NCBI GenBank assembly: GCA_003194525.1
Contig: NBIV01000280.1
Span: forward strand, 1-64,000
Direction of reading: 5' to 3'
DNA: 64,000 nt
DNA from: Gracilariopsis chorda
Taxonomy: Eukaryota; Rhodophyta; Florideophyceae; Gracilariales; Gracilariaceae
Shown one piece after another: positions 8,990 through 21,080 of this stretch. The notes below the pieces were generated by a model. The model was not told where the DNA came from. It made no database searches and saw nothing but the letters and a program-made list of their open reading frames with translations. Made by a program: the position numbers and the translations under genes. The stretch's first letter is position 1, and every line of letters begins with the position of its first letter.

Positions 8990-11900
8990 CCCCTTCAATG
9001 CCGCCAAATATCATTCCCGTGAAAACGGGTGCCGCTCAGGAAAACTGAGTGGGGGAGTCTCTTTTAGAGAGGCGCCTGAGTCGGGGTCATCGGCGCTCGA
9101 GGCGTCAAAGCCTCGCTCCCCAGTCAAGATCCTTTCAAGGAAATTATTGACCACCACAGAAGTGGACTCGGCTCACCTGGGTGAGTTACGTCGCCCGTGG
9201 ATACGGTGTAAGAACCACCGGTCACCGGATAGAGTCATGGTAATGGCCAAGCGAAACTACAAAGTTTTCGCTGACTTTGGCCTTTCCGCCCAGTATATGG
9301 TGCGTCATCTGTCTTTTCTGGATACAGGTGCCGGCCCCAATTTTATTGTCGAATCTCTCTTATCGCCTGAAGTGCGTTCTGGTGTTAGACAAGGACCCGT
9401 CATGGACGTTGCTGATGCCAATAACATCCCGTTGAAAACGGCTGGTACGGTTTCTCTGATGATCAGGATTGGTAACTGTTCGATGCAGCTTGAATTCATC
9501 GTCTGTAAGACGCTAGCGGCCCCCGTTATCTTGGGATGTGACTTCTGCGATCGCTTTGTAGAGTCAATTCGTCCGCGTGCGCGAAAAGTTGAACTAGAAG
9601 ATGGTTCCATCATTCCGATAGTTCGTCGTTCATTACGGCGTGCCTCATCCAAGTTGGTTCCTCTTCCCGCCCCCTTGCAGGATTCGTCACCTTCAAAGGA
9701 GTCGCCCAAGCTACGTGTCGCACGGCCAATCTCCATACCGCCCGAATCACAGGCGTGGGTTTCAGTGACTGCCGCTCCAAGAGAATTGCGTGTTGTTCAA
9801 CCGCTCACCCTGTACGAGAAGTATCAATTGGCCTTGGCTAATGGTGTCGTTCAGATCTCAAATGAACACCCCTTTCAGGTCTTGATAGCCAACTTTCGCA
9901 AGAAGCCGCAGTACCTGGCGAAGAACCAAGTAGTTGGTACTGTACTTCCGCATCCAACGGCTTTAATCCCTACAAAGGTGTGCGCAGCCGATGTAATCGG
10001 ATTAGTTCAAGAACGAAATGATACGCCTCATGCTAAGGAGGGGGAGGGTTCCCACTCTTCTGTGTAGTCGCTCAACACGAAAGATTCGGAAGAGAAGGCC
10101 GTTCCTATGAGTTACGATAAGTTGGACCCTGTAAAGGAACTAGAAGATCTGGATCTCGGTCATGTACCGGATTCACACCGCGAGAAGTTGCGAAATATGT
10201 TGCGAGAGTTCACCTCAATGTGGGATGGATCCCTCGGGGAGGTCTCGGCCACGGAACACTGTATTGATCTAGTACTGGACACCAAGCTGATTGCTCAACA
10301 CCCCTATAGGGCAGGCCCCAAGGCAAGGGAGGAGGAACAGTTTCATGTGGATAAAATGCTCCGCGAAGGCGTGATAGAGCCCGCTCAATCACCGTGGGCA
10401 TCCCCAGTAGTACTGGCTCCGAAACCCGATGGGACTTGGCGTTTTTGCATCAACTACCGTCGCCTTAATGCCGCCACCGTGAAAGACGTATACCCCATAC
10501 CGCGAATGGACGAGTATATTGACTCTCTCGGTGAGGCGACTGTCTTCTCCACATTGGATGCGAACTGGGGATACTGGCAAGTACCAGTAAGACCGGAAGA
10601 CCGTGATAAGACCGCTTTCGTCTGTCATTCAGGTTTGTACCGCTTTAAGCGTATGCAGTTTGGATTAACAAACGCTCCCGCTACTTTCCAGCGTGCGTTG
10701 GATATCCTCTTGGCCTGCTTCAAATGGCGATCGTGCTTCGTCTATCTTGACGATATCATAGTCTTCTCCAACAACTTGGATGATCATTTAGAACACGTTC
10801 GTGAAATCATGACCACGTTGCGTTATGCTGGAGTAACCCTCAAGCTGAGGAAGTGCGAATTCTTTACCGAGTCGATTAAGTACCTGGGCCATGTCATTCG
10901 CCCTGGGCGCTTGCTGATACAGGAAGCTCGAGTCAAATCTCTCAAAGAGGCCAAGCACCCGAGAACCCAAACGGAACTCCGCTCCTTTCTAGGGTTATGT
11001 AACGTGTATCAATGGTTCATTCCAAGCTTCGCAAAGATTGCAGGACCCCTTAATGATCTTCTCAGAAAAGAACAACCGCCAAAACTGGGCCCCGTTAACC
11101 CTGCACAGGTGGAAGCTTTCAACTCTCTGAAGGAGGCTGTCACCTCTGCACCGATATTATCGTTGCCTAAGGATGGGTTACCTTATACCGTTGATACGGA
11201 TGCAAGTCATTACCAAATTGGTTGTGCGTTATTCCAAACGACTCCCGATGGGGAACGATAACCAATCGGTTTTTGGTCCAGAACGCTCAACGTCCACGAA
11301 CGGAACTACTCAGTCCCTGAAAAGGAATGCCTCGCCATGGTATGGGCTCTGCAAACACTCAGACCATATCTGATGGGCGCACACTTCACCGTTAATACGG
11401 ACCACTCCGCTTTGCGTTGGTTAATATCCGTCACGGAACCTTCGGGCCGCCTGATGCGTTGGAGACTACGCCTCGCTGAGTTCGATTATGAAGTCTTCTA
11501 TAAAAAGGGTTCCCTAAATACCCAGGCTGACGCTCTGTCTCGTTTAGGAACGTGAGCGGAAACCCTTCCCGTCGATGACGATGATATCCCTTGTTTCCTC
11601 CTTGAAGAGAATTGAAGTTATGATCTGGTTTCAGATGACATTGTTGATGATCTGCTCGTCGCTGACGGTGGCGAACCGGATACCGGGTCCTTTGCAGCGA
11701 TCACTCCCGAAGAGATGATCCGCGAACAGTATGGAGACCCGTTTTGTACGAAGATTCGTGCCCAACTCAATGGAGGCTCTCACATTCCTTTTGGAGTTGA
11801 CTCACAAGGTTACTTGGTAAGGACTGTGTCTTCTTCGTAACAAATAGTGGCTACCCATTCCCTTCAGTCGAGGGTATTGCATCTCTCGCATTTCTCGGAG

Positions 11901-13151
11901 TTAGCTGCACACCCTGGTGGAAGGAGGCTCTACACGACATTACGTCGGCATTTCTACTGGCCCGCACTTGCGTTGGATTGCTACGCGATTGTTCTGCCTT
12001 GTACCCACTGTGCTCGTGAACAAGTGCAACTGCGCCGCTATGCGAAGAAGTTGACCCTGTTCCCGGCATGGGCCCCGTTAGAACTTGTCGCTATCGATAT
12101 CCTCGGTGAGTTTCTTCACACTTCACGTGGTAACAAGTTTCTACTCGTAATTACGGATAGGTTCTCCAAACTCGTCCGGACTGCACCGTTGAAGAAGATT
12201 ACCGCACGTTCAGTGGCCGAAGCATTCGTCCGTCACTGGGTTCTCGTCTACGGTCCACCGGTTAGTCTTTTATCCGACAACGGACCGCAGTTTACCGCGC
12301 GTTTCTTCCAAGACGTTTGTAGAATACTTGACATCAGGAATCTGTTTACAACGACATACCATCCCCAGGCTAATGGGCAGGTGGAACGGTTTAACCAAAC
12401 ATGGTTGTCCGCTCTGCGTGCATATACGGTTTAGCACCCCCGTACTTGGGATTTGTACACCGATACCGTGACATACAGGTATAATACGCAGGTACACAGA
12501 GTAACCGGCTTATCACCCTTCGAGCTGGTGCTCTCGCGTCCGCCGCCGCCTGTGGCGATAGAGTCGCAGTCAATGCAGGACAGGTACCCGTCAACGGTTA
12601 ATCATTACCTCCGATGGAAGGATTGGCTAACACGGATGGTCCCGGTCGCGAAATCTTCAATGAAGCGAGCGCAACGCGCGTATCAACGAAATTTCGATGC
12701 CTGAATCCGTCGGCCCCTTCCCTCGCTGGAAGCAGGACAGTTCGTCTTCGTCAGGAAAGAAAACTACAACCCTGAGAAGGAGAAACGCCACAAACTCTCG
12801 CCCATTGCGGATGGCCCCTACAAAGTCATTTCGGTGAGCCGAGACACAGTTGTACTGGAAGTTGATGATTCTCAGGAACGGTTCAGCCGTAATCGTGTCG
12901 TACGAACCCCATACCCGCATTCGGAAGTCGTTTCTGCTCCCGGAACCCCGGACGTTCAATTGATGCCAACTGCCGCAGCAGGATCCTTGCACCGCGCGAT
13001 TAGCGTTGCGCGCCCGTCGAGAGGACTGTCGGACACACCAATGCTGTGGCAGCAAATCTTCGGAAACTCCGGTACACGTTCGTTTACGCTTTATGCCACG
13101 TGCCGAACCACCGTCAGAAGTTGTTTGAAGCCCTGTCGCATCCCCGGCTAA
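8850..13151 (+). pseudogene. Pol polyprotein of element B (PR-RT-RH-IN), multiple stops
   Basis: All pol domains lie in one frame, +1 relative to gag. The aspartic protease has D-T-G-A-G-P-N-F near 9325. Reverse transcriptase (10107-11258) has the Y-L-D-D catalytic motif at about 10742 and L-D-A-N-W-G-Y upstream. RNase H (about 11160-11552) has the D-T-D-A-S and T-D-H-S-A-L motifs. Integrase (11847-12700) has an H-H-C-C zinc module, a D-D-E core with S-D-N-G-P-Q-F, and an H-P-Q-A-N-G-Q-V-E-R-F segment. Premature stops lie at 10065, 11259, 11553, 11613, 11838, 12432 and 12702; the frame otherwise reads through to a TAA at 13149. Each stop is one C-to-T change away from CAA, CAG or CGA. The enzyme is dead in this copy. 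Confidence 0.9.
10034..10046 (+). promoter_or_regulatory. Internal polypurine tract copy 1
   Basis: TAAGGAGGGGGAG lies within pol between protease and reverse transcriptase. It is identical to the 3' polypurine tract of this element at 16604-16616, so it could act as a central primer for plus-strand synthesis. Confidence 0.5.
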
Positions 13152-13161
13152 GGAGGGGGAG
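13149..13161 (+). promoter_or_regulatory. Internal polypurine tract copy 2
   Basis: A second internal TAAGGAGGGGGAG sits at the end of pol; its TAA is the pol stop codon. It is identical to the copies at 10034 and 16604. Confidence 0.5.
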
Positions 13162-13275
13162 GAGGCCAGTCAATCCCGCTTTTCAGCGAAGTCTACACCG
13201 CCGTCGCGAGCTCTGGTAAACTCTCGTGAGACACGGCAACCTGAAGTAGGGATATCGCACGCTACCGCCGCACGC

Positions 13276-14367
13276 GTGGAACTACTTCAGCAGACTGGAA
13301 GGACCGGCCCCGCCGATGGGCAGCCTCGTGAGCACGCTACGCAGTCACCTCCGTCGAGGGAGCGAACTGTCAACCGCACTCGCGAGACGCTGTCAAGGCA
13401 ACCGGACACCAACGCTGTTGTATCATCTCCCATTGGAGGAATGGACGCAGGAAGCCTGGCTGAGAACCCGGACGCTCCGTTCGCTCCCCACTCACCGACG
13501 ACCGTCGAGGATGTCGTAAGAAGCCCCGCCGCTGCAGCGCAGACTAAAGAAGTCACGGCAGATCCCGACTTATGGAACCCTGATGTACAGGACGCTTCTA
13601 CACCCTCGCAAAGGGATGTTCATGGTCCCACAGATGGGTTATCTGAATTTCAATCGTCTCTCATCAGAGGAAGTCTCTCTGGTACTGTACCGAGCAGCTC
13701 AGATCATCTAGATTCAGCTCACAGTAGTGAAAGACTGGTTGCGTCAACCCCAGCAGTGGTGAGCCACACTGCATATGCAGGAGAGCCTGACCACCACGTG
13801 TTGCGAGATGTGCACCGCACACCCACTCATGGTGACACAGCTCTGCAGTACAGGATGACGACAGCCAACCATTTGGATACGCCTTGCCAACCGGCACGCG
13901 CCGTGGCCCGTGAACCGCCTCCCAGTCGCCAACCGTCACGAATGGGACGAGGAAGCCTTCGCAGTTTAGCGGTACGATCTCCCGAACCCGATGGGGTATA
14001 CTCAACCTCAACGAGGGATTCAGTTTACCCTCATCAGGGAATCCCGTGACCGACGCCGCAAGCGAGCGCCAGGAACCGCTGGATGGAGCCATCACCTGCT
14101 CCGCCGTCGGAAACTACCGTCGTGCGGACTGCAACCGGAACCGCGAAGCGTGATGTTTACTCGAAGGAGTTAATTATCGACCGTATCGTCGGGCACAGTT
14201 ACAACCCACAGGGATACATTCAGTTCCAGGTACGCTGGTATGGATACCCGCCGTCTCATGACACGGACGAACCGGGAGAGAACTTGCCCCGATCGAAAAT
14301 CGTGCAGTATCACCACCGTACCAGAACGGGAATACCCGGCACGATTGACCGTGCGCTCGTTGGGTAA
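13276..14367 (+). pseudogene. ORF3 of element B: disordered linker plus chromodomain
   Basis: A frame different from pol runs from 13276 to 14367, broken by one TGA at 14047-14049. The first 257 residues are rich in Pro, Ser, Thr, Arg and Asp and look disordered. The last 95 residues (from 14083) are a chromodomain with V-R-W-Y-G-Y-P-P, homologous to 340-573 of element A; its signature reads D-T-D-E-P in place of D-T-W-E-P, so the aromatic cage is damaged. The use of a separate frame suggests that the chromodomain is made as its own protein or by frameshifting. Confidence 0.75.
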
Positions 14368-14450
14368 GCCACTGAATCGATCAGGTGAACCGCGAGCCCG
14401 GTTTCCCGGTGTGAAGATGGAGGCCTCGAGAAGACGAGAAGATTGGAAAC

Positions 14451-14518
14451 CTCATGAAGAGAAGATGAAAATGGCTCATGAAGAGAAGATGAAAATGGCT
14501 CATGAAGAGAAGATGAAG
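14451..14518 (+). repeat. 24-bp tandem repeat, nearly 3 copies
   Basis: Units start at 14451, 14475 and 14499, each beginning CTCATGAAGAGAAGATGAA; the third is cut at 20 bp. It lies in the purine-rich spacer between the chromodomain stop and the end of the antisense ORF. It is open on the plus strand (H-E-E-K-M-K-M-A) but probably not translated. Confidence 0.9.
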
Positions 14519-14684
14519 ACCTTGGATAGGAAGAAGCAAGAAGAAAAAGAAGAAAAAGACACAAGCCCCACGAGGGAAGTTTAGCGTTTATTCGTTAACA
14601 CGTAATTCCCTCCGCTTACTACTACCACGACCCCCCCTATCAGGGACGGTGGACGCCAACCGTTGGGAACATCGCTTTGCTCCC

Positions 14685-16547
14685 TCAAGAGGATGGACCA
14701 CCACTCTGATGAGGATGGCCTGGCTGCGCCAGCCGCGCTAGCATGACCGCCCGCATTTGCGAGATGTCACCGGAAGATCCCGAGGTATCCATTCCTAGTT
14801 CGCCAAGGAATTGGGCAATGATGGCCGCACGGTCTTGACCGGACACATCCGCCGATGGCGCGCTACTTCCAACCGGAGCGGTATGGAAGGGACCACCACC
14901 GACGTGGGGAATGTTCCATGATGGAACGTGACTCGGCCCAGCCGGAGGTGCCACGGACGGACCCGAAGTGGTATACGCCGGAATCCCGGAGCCCTCAGCT
15001 GAGGAAAGGCCATCGCCACTGCTCGCGCCCACCCTAGTCGTGGGAGGATCTTTTTCCATCATTGGCTCGGCCTCCTCGTAGGGTTGGATGTATCCGTCAG
15101 TGACGATCTAGCCCGTCGGATGACCCGGTGGAACAACTCGCTCGCGATCGCGGAGTGCCAATTCTTCCGGTTCGGAGAAGGAACGACGCTCTACAGGATT
15201 GTAGTAGACGTAATCACGCGCTAACGGAGTACGGCGCCCCGGAGACCGGTCGGCTGGGTTGGTACCTTGATGACGGCGACTCCATTGAATGGGCACACTG
15301 TTCCAGTCAACCTGGATCATCGCGTCCAACAGGGAGAGCGCCTCATTATAGTTGCCGGCACCGCCGAGAACGAGCGAGAGATCCACTTCGCTGATGACGC
15401 TACGCACTCGCGGAGGGATATACCACAGTTTGAACTGGTCGTAGACCTCGAAGAGAAGATACGTCACTGCGCGGGCGACCCACTCAGTGAGTACAAGGGA
15501 CCACCACCCGGAGAACGGATTGCTGCACAGTCGACTACCGATGTAGGTGATGCACGGCGGAAGCTCGATATAGCAACCCCTGCAAGCCTCGTAGGCAGCC
15601 CATATCCTGGGAAGGGGAACGTAGCGGCCTCGCATGTACTGCGACCGGATGCGCTCAGCTGCAACGTTCTGATACGGTATCATATACCCGAAGCGGGATC
15701 GCGAGCGACGTTCGAAACGGATCATCTGGAGAAAGTTAGACCGCGGATGATGGCGAAGATAACGGAACTCAGCACGAAGGATCGGTCTCGCCCAACACAG
15801 ATAGTTCTGGTGGACTGTTGCTGCCGGACCCCGTTCCGGGATGGACGGAGCCAACGCTGCTAAGCGGTCGCCATACCCCATCTCGCCTTGGGTGCGGTAG
15901 AATGCGATATCAAAGTGATATTCTTCCGGGACCGGGAATTCCGAAGGAGTCCGATACAGCCGCTGATACGCGACTTGAATCATCGCGATACGCGCTTGCG
16001 CCCCATTCTCACCACGACGGTGGAACAGAACGTGTGTTGGCACGGCAACCCAGTTACGCCAGTCGAAGCTGAGTGTCATCCAAACACGAAGATCACCCGG
16101 CAGGACCCCACTACCATCAGCGTACTGTTCGATGAGGTCTTCATGCTGTACCAATGTTGGGTGAAACCAGGGCGCACCGCTGTAGCGAGACGGATGTTCG
16201 GCCGGATCAACGGAAACGAGCTCATCATATGATGGTAATGCGCTCGCCGCAGGCGATGGAATCGACATGCTCGGAGTGGCAGGTATACCGCCTAAGGCGT
16301 TGGTTGGAGGACCTGCAGAAGACAGGAGTGGTGCAGTCGGAAAGCCGGAGAAGAAACCCGATGGCGGAAGATCGCTCCCGCCATGCGGATTGGTGTCGTG
16401 CAGATTCATCGCAGTAGGAGCGGAAGACAAAGAAGGTCGTCGCGGAATAGGCGGAGAAGTACAGTTGTCGAGTTGCTCTTGGTGTATGTCCACTTGCGTG
16501 ATGAAGAACCACGAGTCGGATAACGTGCCATCGCTCGACGCGGACAT
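14685..16547 (-). pseudogene. Antisense ORF of element B, one stop codon
   Basis: This is the counterpart of the antisense ORF at 910-2751. From the first ATG outside the LTR (16547) to 14685 it would be about 620 codons, close to the 613 of element A. A single TAG at 15108-15110 interrupts it in the same frame. The conserved core (P-W-F-H-P-T at the start; R-A-E-F-R-Y-L-R, R-S-R-F-G-Y-M-I-P-Y-Q-N, Y-I-G-S-R-L, G-H-P-T-G at the end) aligns along its length with element A. The tail after the stop also aligns weakly. The frame extends upstream into the LTR without a stop. The function is unknown. Confidence 0.75.
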
Positions 16548-16603
16548 ATTTACGCACAACGCAATGTCGCCACGAACACCCCTCAGAGGTGGTTCTTGCT
16601 CCT

Positions 16604-16617
16604 TAAGGAGGGGGAGA
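16604..16617 (+). promoter_or_regulatory. 3' polypurine tract of element B
   Basis: TAAGGAGGGGGAGA abuts the 3' LTR at 16618. It matches element A and two internal copies in this element. Confidence 0.9.
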
Positions 16618-17390
16618 TGAAGTGCAACGCTAATAGCGGTATCAGCACGTGGTGCAGTAATATTCCGCGTTGGCGATGCTAATCTCTCTACCATGGAGTA
16701 TGATTGTTTCACCGGTATGTTGTTTCCGTTTGAAGGGCTCCAATTTGGTTGACAAGTGTATTACACAGCATTGCTGGCTTGTGCCACACGTGTGTAGAGT
16801 TTCGCATCCCCTTAGGCATATTACTAGTTAATTAGTACTGTACTGTCAGGGCACAGGCCACCACTACTTATGTGTGTGAGATCCGGCTGCCCAGGTCAAA
16901 GTAAACGCAACAAGCGAGTGTCTGGCTCTAACTCAGGTTCCCTGGTGAGTGTCCACCTCCATCTGGAGAAACGCCATCCTGTGAAGGCCTAGTTACCCAC
17001 CTCGTGCAGCTTCAGCACATCCGTACCACTACTGTGTTTGTTTCTGTGCACGCTTTTACAGCAGTTATTGTTCTTTTGTCCCGTATACAGGTGTCGTTGT
17101 TTCTGCGACTACCGGTGATTACCGTTGCTCCGCTACCACCGCCCCACTCGTGTGGACACCGCACCGCTCTTGCGCGTCGCCCACCACTCGTGTGTCGCTG
17201 CATTTTCCGCTTTCCCACTTCGTGGTCTGTCTCGGTTTCTACACCTGTACGCTAGTCGTGACGGTGAGTCCCGGTCTTACACCCGGCTTCGTGTGCTCAC
17301 CACAGGTGGTTTTGCCGCTGCGCTACCCTCACAGAGGAGGACGTCGAACACCCTTGTGTGTCTGCTCCCATCTCGGGGTATTGCACTACA
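16618..17390 (+). repeat. 3' LTR of element B
   Basis: A 773-bp LTR pairs with 5914-6685 and has the same ends (TGAAGTGCAA, TTGCACTACA). It is followed by GTGTG, the target duplication. Confidence 0.95.
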
Positions 17391-17404
17391 GTGTGGATAG
17401 TGTC

Positions 17405-19545
17405 ATGAATAGTAGTTTAGATTCAGATCATCGTAATGAAAGCCGTGGCCATGTTCTTGAAGAACCCGCTCGGTCAACACCAGTTGAAGATGGACTGCGT
17501 GGTTGGGAATATGATTCTCCGTTTCGAACCTTCGAGATTGATATTGATGGGATTACTACGTCCCTTGCAGAACGTTTTGTTAAAGAAGCAAACAGTTTCT
17601 TAGAATCCGTGGTGGAAGAAGTCTCTCAAAACCACAGAGAGATCGTAGTAGTCACTGGTACGGATCTCTCAGCTTTGGACATCTTTGAGGTCTTTCTTCC
17701 GGATTATGTTCTTGGGAAAATTGTGTCCACTATCAATGGGGTTCTGAGCGCTAGAAATAAGAAGCCTACAACTGTCTTTGAGGTCAAGGGGGTGCTGGTG
17801 CTTCATGTTCTGGCGGCAAGCTACTGTACAAGCGTACAGAGCCAACAACAAACGTTTTTATTTTCAGCTCGGTATTGATGGACCCAGATACTCCAGTATC
17901 TGGTCCTCAATGTGGTGCAAAGTGCAAAGAAGTAAACGGTTTGAGTCGCGAGGTAGGGGTTACTCTAATTTTCCTCAGCGTGGAAACGCCCTAACTACCG
18001 AGCTTGATGTAGTGCAATGCCCGGAAGCGGGAGCGCACCGAAAGACGTTCGGGATCTTCCCTCGTTAGAGGTGAGCCCAGTTGGGTAGAGACCTCCCAGG
18101 AGTGGCACGACTATGTCGGGTTGTAAGGCGGAGGCCACCCGTCGCGACTTGCGCAGGGAGGTTGAGGCAAGAATCGGGTATCTGCAGGAGCGGTGTATGG
18201 GGGTGATCGTCCTCTAGAGAGGTGAGGTTTCCACGTTAGTGGCACGCGCAAACACGAGCCGTGGGTAGCGGAAAAGCCTCCCTGTAAAGCAAAAAAATAA
18301 TAGGGAGCTGAGTCACGAGTGTCGTGACGAAGACTAACGGCAGTGCCGGTAAATAAACCTTATAAAAGGCGAACAACAAGACAGCTGGAATAACAATCCG
18401 AATACTCGGGTCCTTTAGATAGGCAAGGGGGTTAGACATCCCGTATGCGATGGTGCTTCCCTCCAAAGAGGAGTAGAGAACACGCGAAGGCGGTGTGGTC
18501 TAGAGCCAATTCCCCAGGTTGGGGTCCCTTGTTGGGGAAGGTTTACTGGTGCGACGGCAATCCGCCGGCGCACTAAGTACTAACCATCCCAGAAATGGGT
18601 GTAAAAATAATAAATAGAATTAACTAAATTACTCCACTTTGGTGGTTCATGCCCACTACTGTGGCCAACCGCCAATTGACTCTTCCGTGTCCCACGTTTC
18701 AAATCCACTATTAGTGGTCGCAGTTCATGCAATGACTACATTACCGAAACATTCGGGAAATCAACCAAGTACCAAGAATCCCTCTCTGAGGGCATTGCAC
18801 TTCACTCGAAGACGAACTTGCGGCGATTAATCGCATGTTCTGCTACGTACCTGGTTCTACAATTTTCATTCTCGATGACGATCATTTAAGACTACGTTCA
18901 AGAGCTGTTGCTCAGCTCAGTGTTATGGCACATATCAATAACCCAAAGAAAGCAATCGGACCTGTCAATAATGCGCTTTGCTCTGCTCTCAATCCACTTT
19001 TCTTAGCCTTGCACTACTCTCGTCCTGGCGAGAAAATAACTGACTTTTGGGAATGTCTTGTTCGCGCAATACAGGGTGTACAAACGTCTGGTCCATTGAA
19101 GCCCATGGTGGAAAACATATTTTCTTCTGATCAGGGCTATAATTGTCGACAGACTGTGGACTTTATCAATGACAGGATTGGGGCTACTGGGATAGGTACA
19201 CATAAACGAAGTCTGGATTTTCCGTTCGTCTTTGGTGAAGGGGCCATTAGAAAACGACACAAAGGGAAAGTTGTCAGCGAAAAGGGATGCTGGGCGATAT
19301 ACAGCGCACTAAGAAAGCCAGCTATGTCATCTGGGAGACAAGTTGAGACCTGCATCTATCGTGAGAGTTTTAGCGGTCGTTTTGCAACAATGTACCACAA
19401 TTATCAGCTTCTGTTTGGCTCGCATAAGTTCAAACTTTTCCCAAATTATGGAAAGTGTATCATAAAAAATCAAGAAGAGATTGATAGATTCCAAACCGTC
19501 TTTGACCGTGAAATGGAAAATGTTCTACAGACAAGAAGTTCATAA
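17405..19545 (+). pseudogene. PiggyBac-like transposase, split by a solo LTR and frameshifted
   Basis: The first part (17405-17878) contains a segment with F-L-P-D-Y-V-L-G-K-I-V and E-V-K-G-V-L-V-L-H-V-L that resembles the conserved N-terminal block of piggyBac transposases. The frame then shifts near 17800-17840 to the one crossing the solo LTR site. After the LTR (from 18805) an open stretch to 19545 has I-L-D-D-D-H-L, N-N-P-K-K-A-I-G-P-V and, later, S-S-D-Q-G-Y with G-I-G-T-H-K-R-S, in the order of the piggyBac catalytic blocks. The family call is inferred from pattern memory, supported by the CCC ends and the 4-bp site of the element. It is not functional. Confidence 0.55.
18008..18804 (+). 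repeat. Solo LTR (family C), copy 2
   Basis: A 797-bp sequence from TGTAGTGCAA to TTGCACTTCA, homologous throughout to 4175-4970. It is flanked by CTTGA and CTCGA, a 5-bp duplication with one mismatch. Removing it restores an open frame in the surrounding transposase. Confidence 0.9.
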
Positions 19546-20145
19546 TCAAAACCACCGTCCGCCACCATGTTCGGGGTGTTGGGAAAAGTGGCACAATGAA
19601 TAGAAACTGGTGCGCGCAACGATTTTAGAACAAGAGTTAAAAGCGTTAAAAGAAAAGGCCAAACAAACACAAGCACCTGAACTCTGACCCAAGAATCTGT
19701 GGGGAGATCTCTGCAAAAGAGTATTTGCAGTGGGCGGTGGCGGCCTGTCTGGTAAACAGCAGGGAGCATCAGCGGCAAGTGTAGTCTGCAGCGGCGACAT
19801 CAGCTGCGGTAGTTACACAAGTAGAGGTTGCTGTAGCAGAATCGGAGCTGCTGCAGAACATTTTCGCGGCTGTAGTCAAACAAAAGGTTGCATAACGAAA
19901 CTAATATAGGAAGAGCAGCAAGTTTTACCGCATCTGTTACTTTTTAACGGAAGGCTGCAGTGAAATATCAAACTATACCCACGGATAATTGCAACAGTGA
20001 GGGTGAGAGATGGCGGAAGCAGCAGAGGACACGGTGGCTGCCCACAGCTTTAGGGTCAACAGCATTATCGATGGTGGGGATGTGGGGTCTACGTTAATGG
20101 TTTTGTTTGTAAAAGATTTGTCGGTAACGTCGCCGTGATGGCGGT
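19546..20145. other. 3' non-coding part of the DNA transposon
   Basis: About 600 bp after the transposase stop. It is rich in GCAG/GCTG-type trinucleotides near 19780-19870 and has no convincing ORF on either strand. Confidence 0.5.
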
Positions 20146-20359
20146 TGTAACACAGACGTACCTGTAGGGCCACGGAGCTCAGTCGAAGACAGACTACAAG
20201 CTCTGTCTCCGACGTTAGTGTCCCGTAATGTAGTGTCAGGATCTTCTAGATGTATCGATTGTAGCCATTAGACTCTATTAAAGGAGATGAAGTCTGGCGT
20301 TATCTCCTCAGAACCAGCCAGACCTTCCATCGTGCCGCCTCTCCAGTTTCAGTGTTACA
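20146..20359 (+). repeat. 5' LTR of TRIM
   Basis: A 214-bp terminal repeat with TGTAACAC/GTGTTACA inverted ends; its partner is at 21081-21294. Confidence 0.92.
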
Positions 20360-21080
20360 TTTGGTAGCATCTTTCTCGATCCTCGCCGCTAGGATTCACC
20401 ACGCGTTCCATTCGCTCAACGATTTTCTTGTCGTCCGCACTTGTCTCCCCAAATCTGGATTGAATTCATCTCCTCATCGTCCTGGATACGTCAATCCGTC
20501 TCCACTGCCGAGTTCCTACACTCAGCCTTACGATGGTCACCATCATTCATTGCACTCCAATGACCCCACCGCTTTCACTCTGATTGCTCTTATTACGCAA
20601 AGAAAACTCAAATTTCTGTTTATCGCTGCTCATCACCGACTTTGAGTAGCCACCTTGACATGGACTTCGACACTATACTGGTGGATTATGCCTGCATGTA
20701 GTATGAGATGCATGAGGTACGAAGTTGGTCTCAGTCTGGGTTCTACTTCTGGACTTTAAACTGTTTCTTGCGCTATCTACCGCCACATTTCAACTCCCAT
20801 GATTGATGCAAACAACGCTAACTACTGCAAGTGGATTCACTCTCGCTGTGTAATACGAATTGGTCAATGCAGCAAGTCTCCGCCCTCCATCCCCGCCTAC
20901 CCACTTCAGAGTGGTACTGCTACGGTGGCAGTATAAACAATACCCGCAATGCAAAAAGCTGCACATTGGCAATCCACACAAAATGGTACTGTGACTGCAA
21001 GCAGTATAAACAACCCGCTAACCATCACACATCCTAACAATGACCCAACGAGGACGTTGGCTTCTCAAAAAGAGGGTGAG

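Larger units (their letters stand above)
5914..17390 (+). mobile_element. Complete Ty3/gypsy chromovirus (element B)
   Basis: An 11,477-bp retrotransposon with LTRs at 5914-6685 and 16618-17390 and a perfect 5-bp target duplication GTGTG (5909-5913 and 17391-17395). Sense order is primer site, gag with zinc knuckle, protease, reverse transcriptase, RNase H, integrase, then a linker plus chromodomain in another frame. A long antisense ORF fills 14685-16547. Domain order RT-RNaseH-INT identifies Ty3/gypsy and the chromodomain a chromovirus. LTR divergence of a few per cent and about ten in-frame stops show that it is an old, inactive copy. Confidence 0.95.

Noticed and set aside
15267-15863. 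198-codon plus-strand ORF inside element B
   Set aside because: Opposite to the conserved antisense ORF and not conserved in element A; treated as a shadow.
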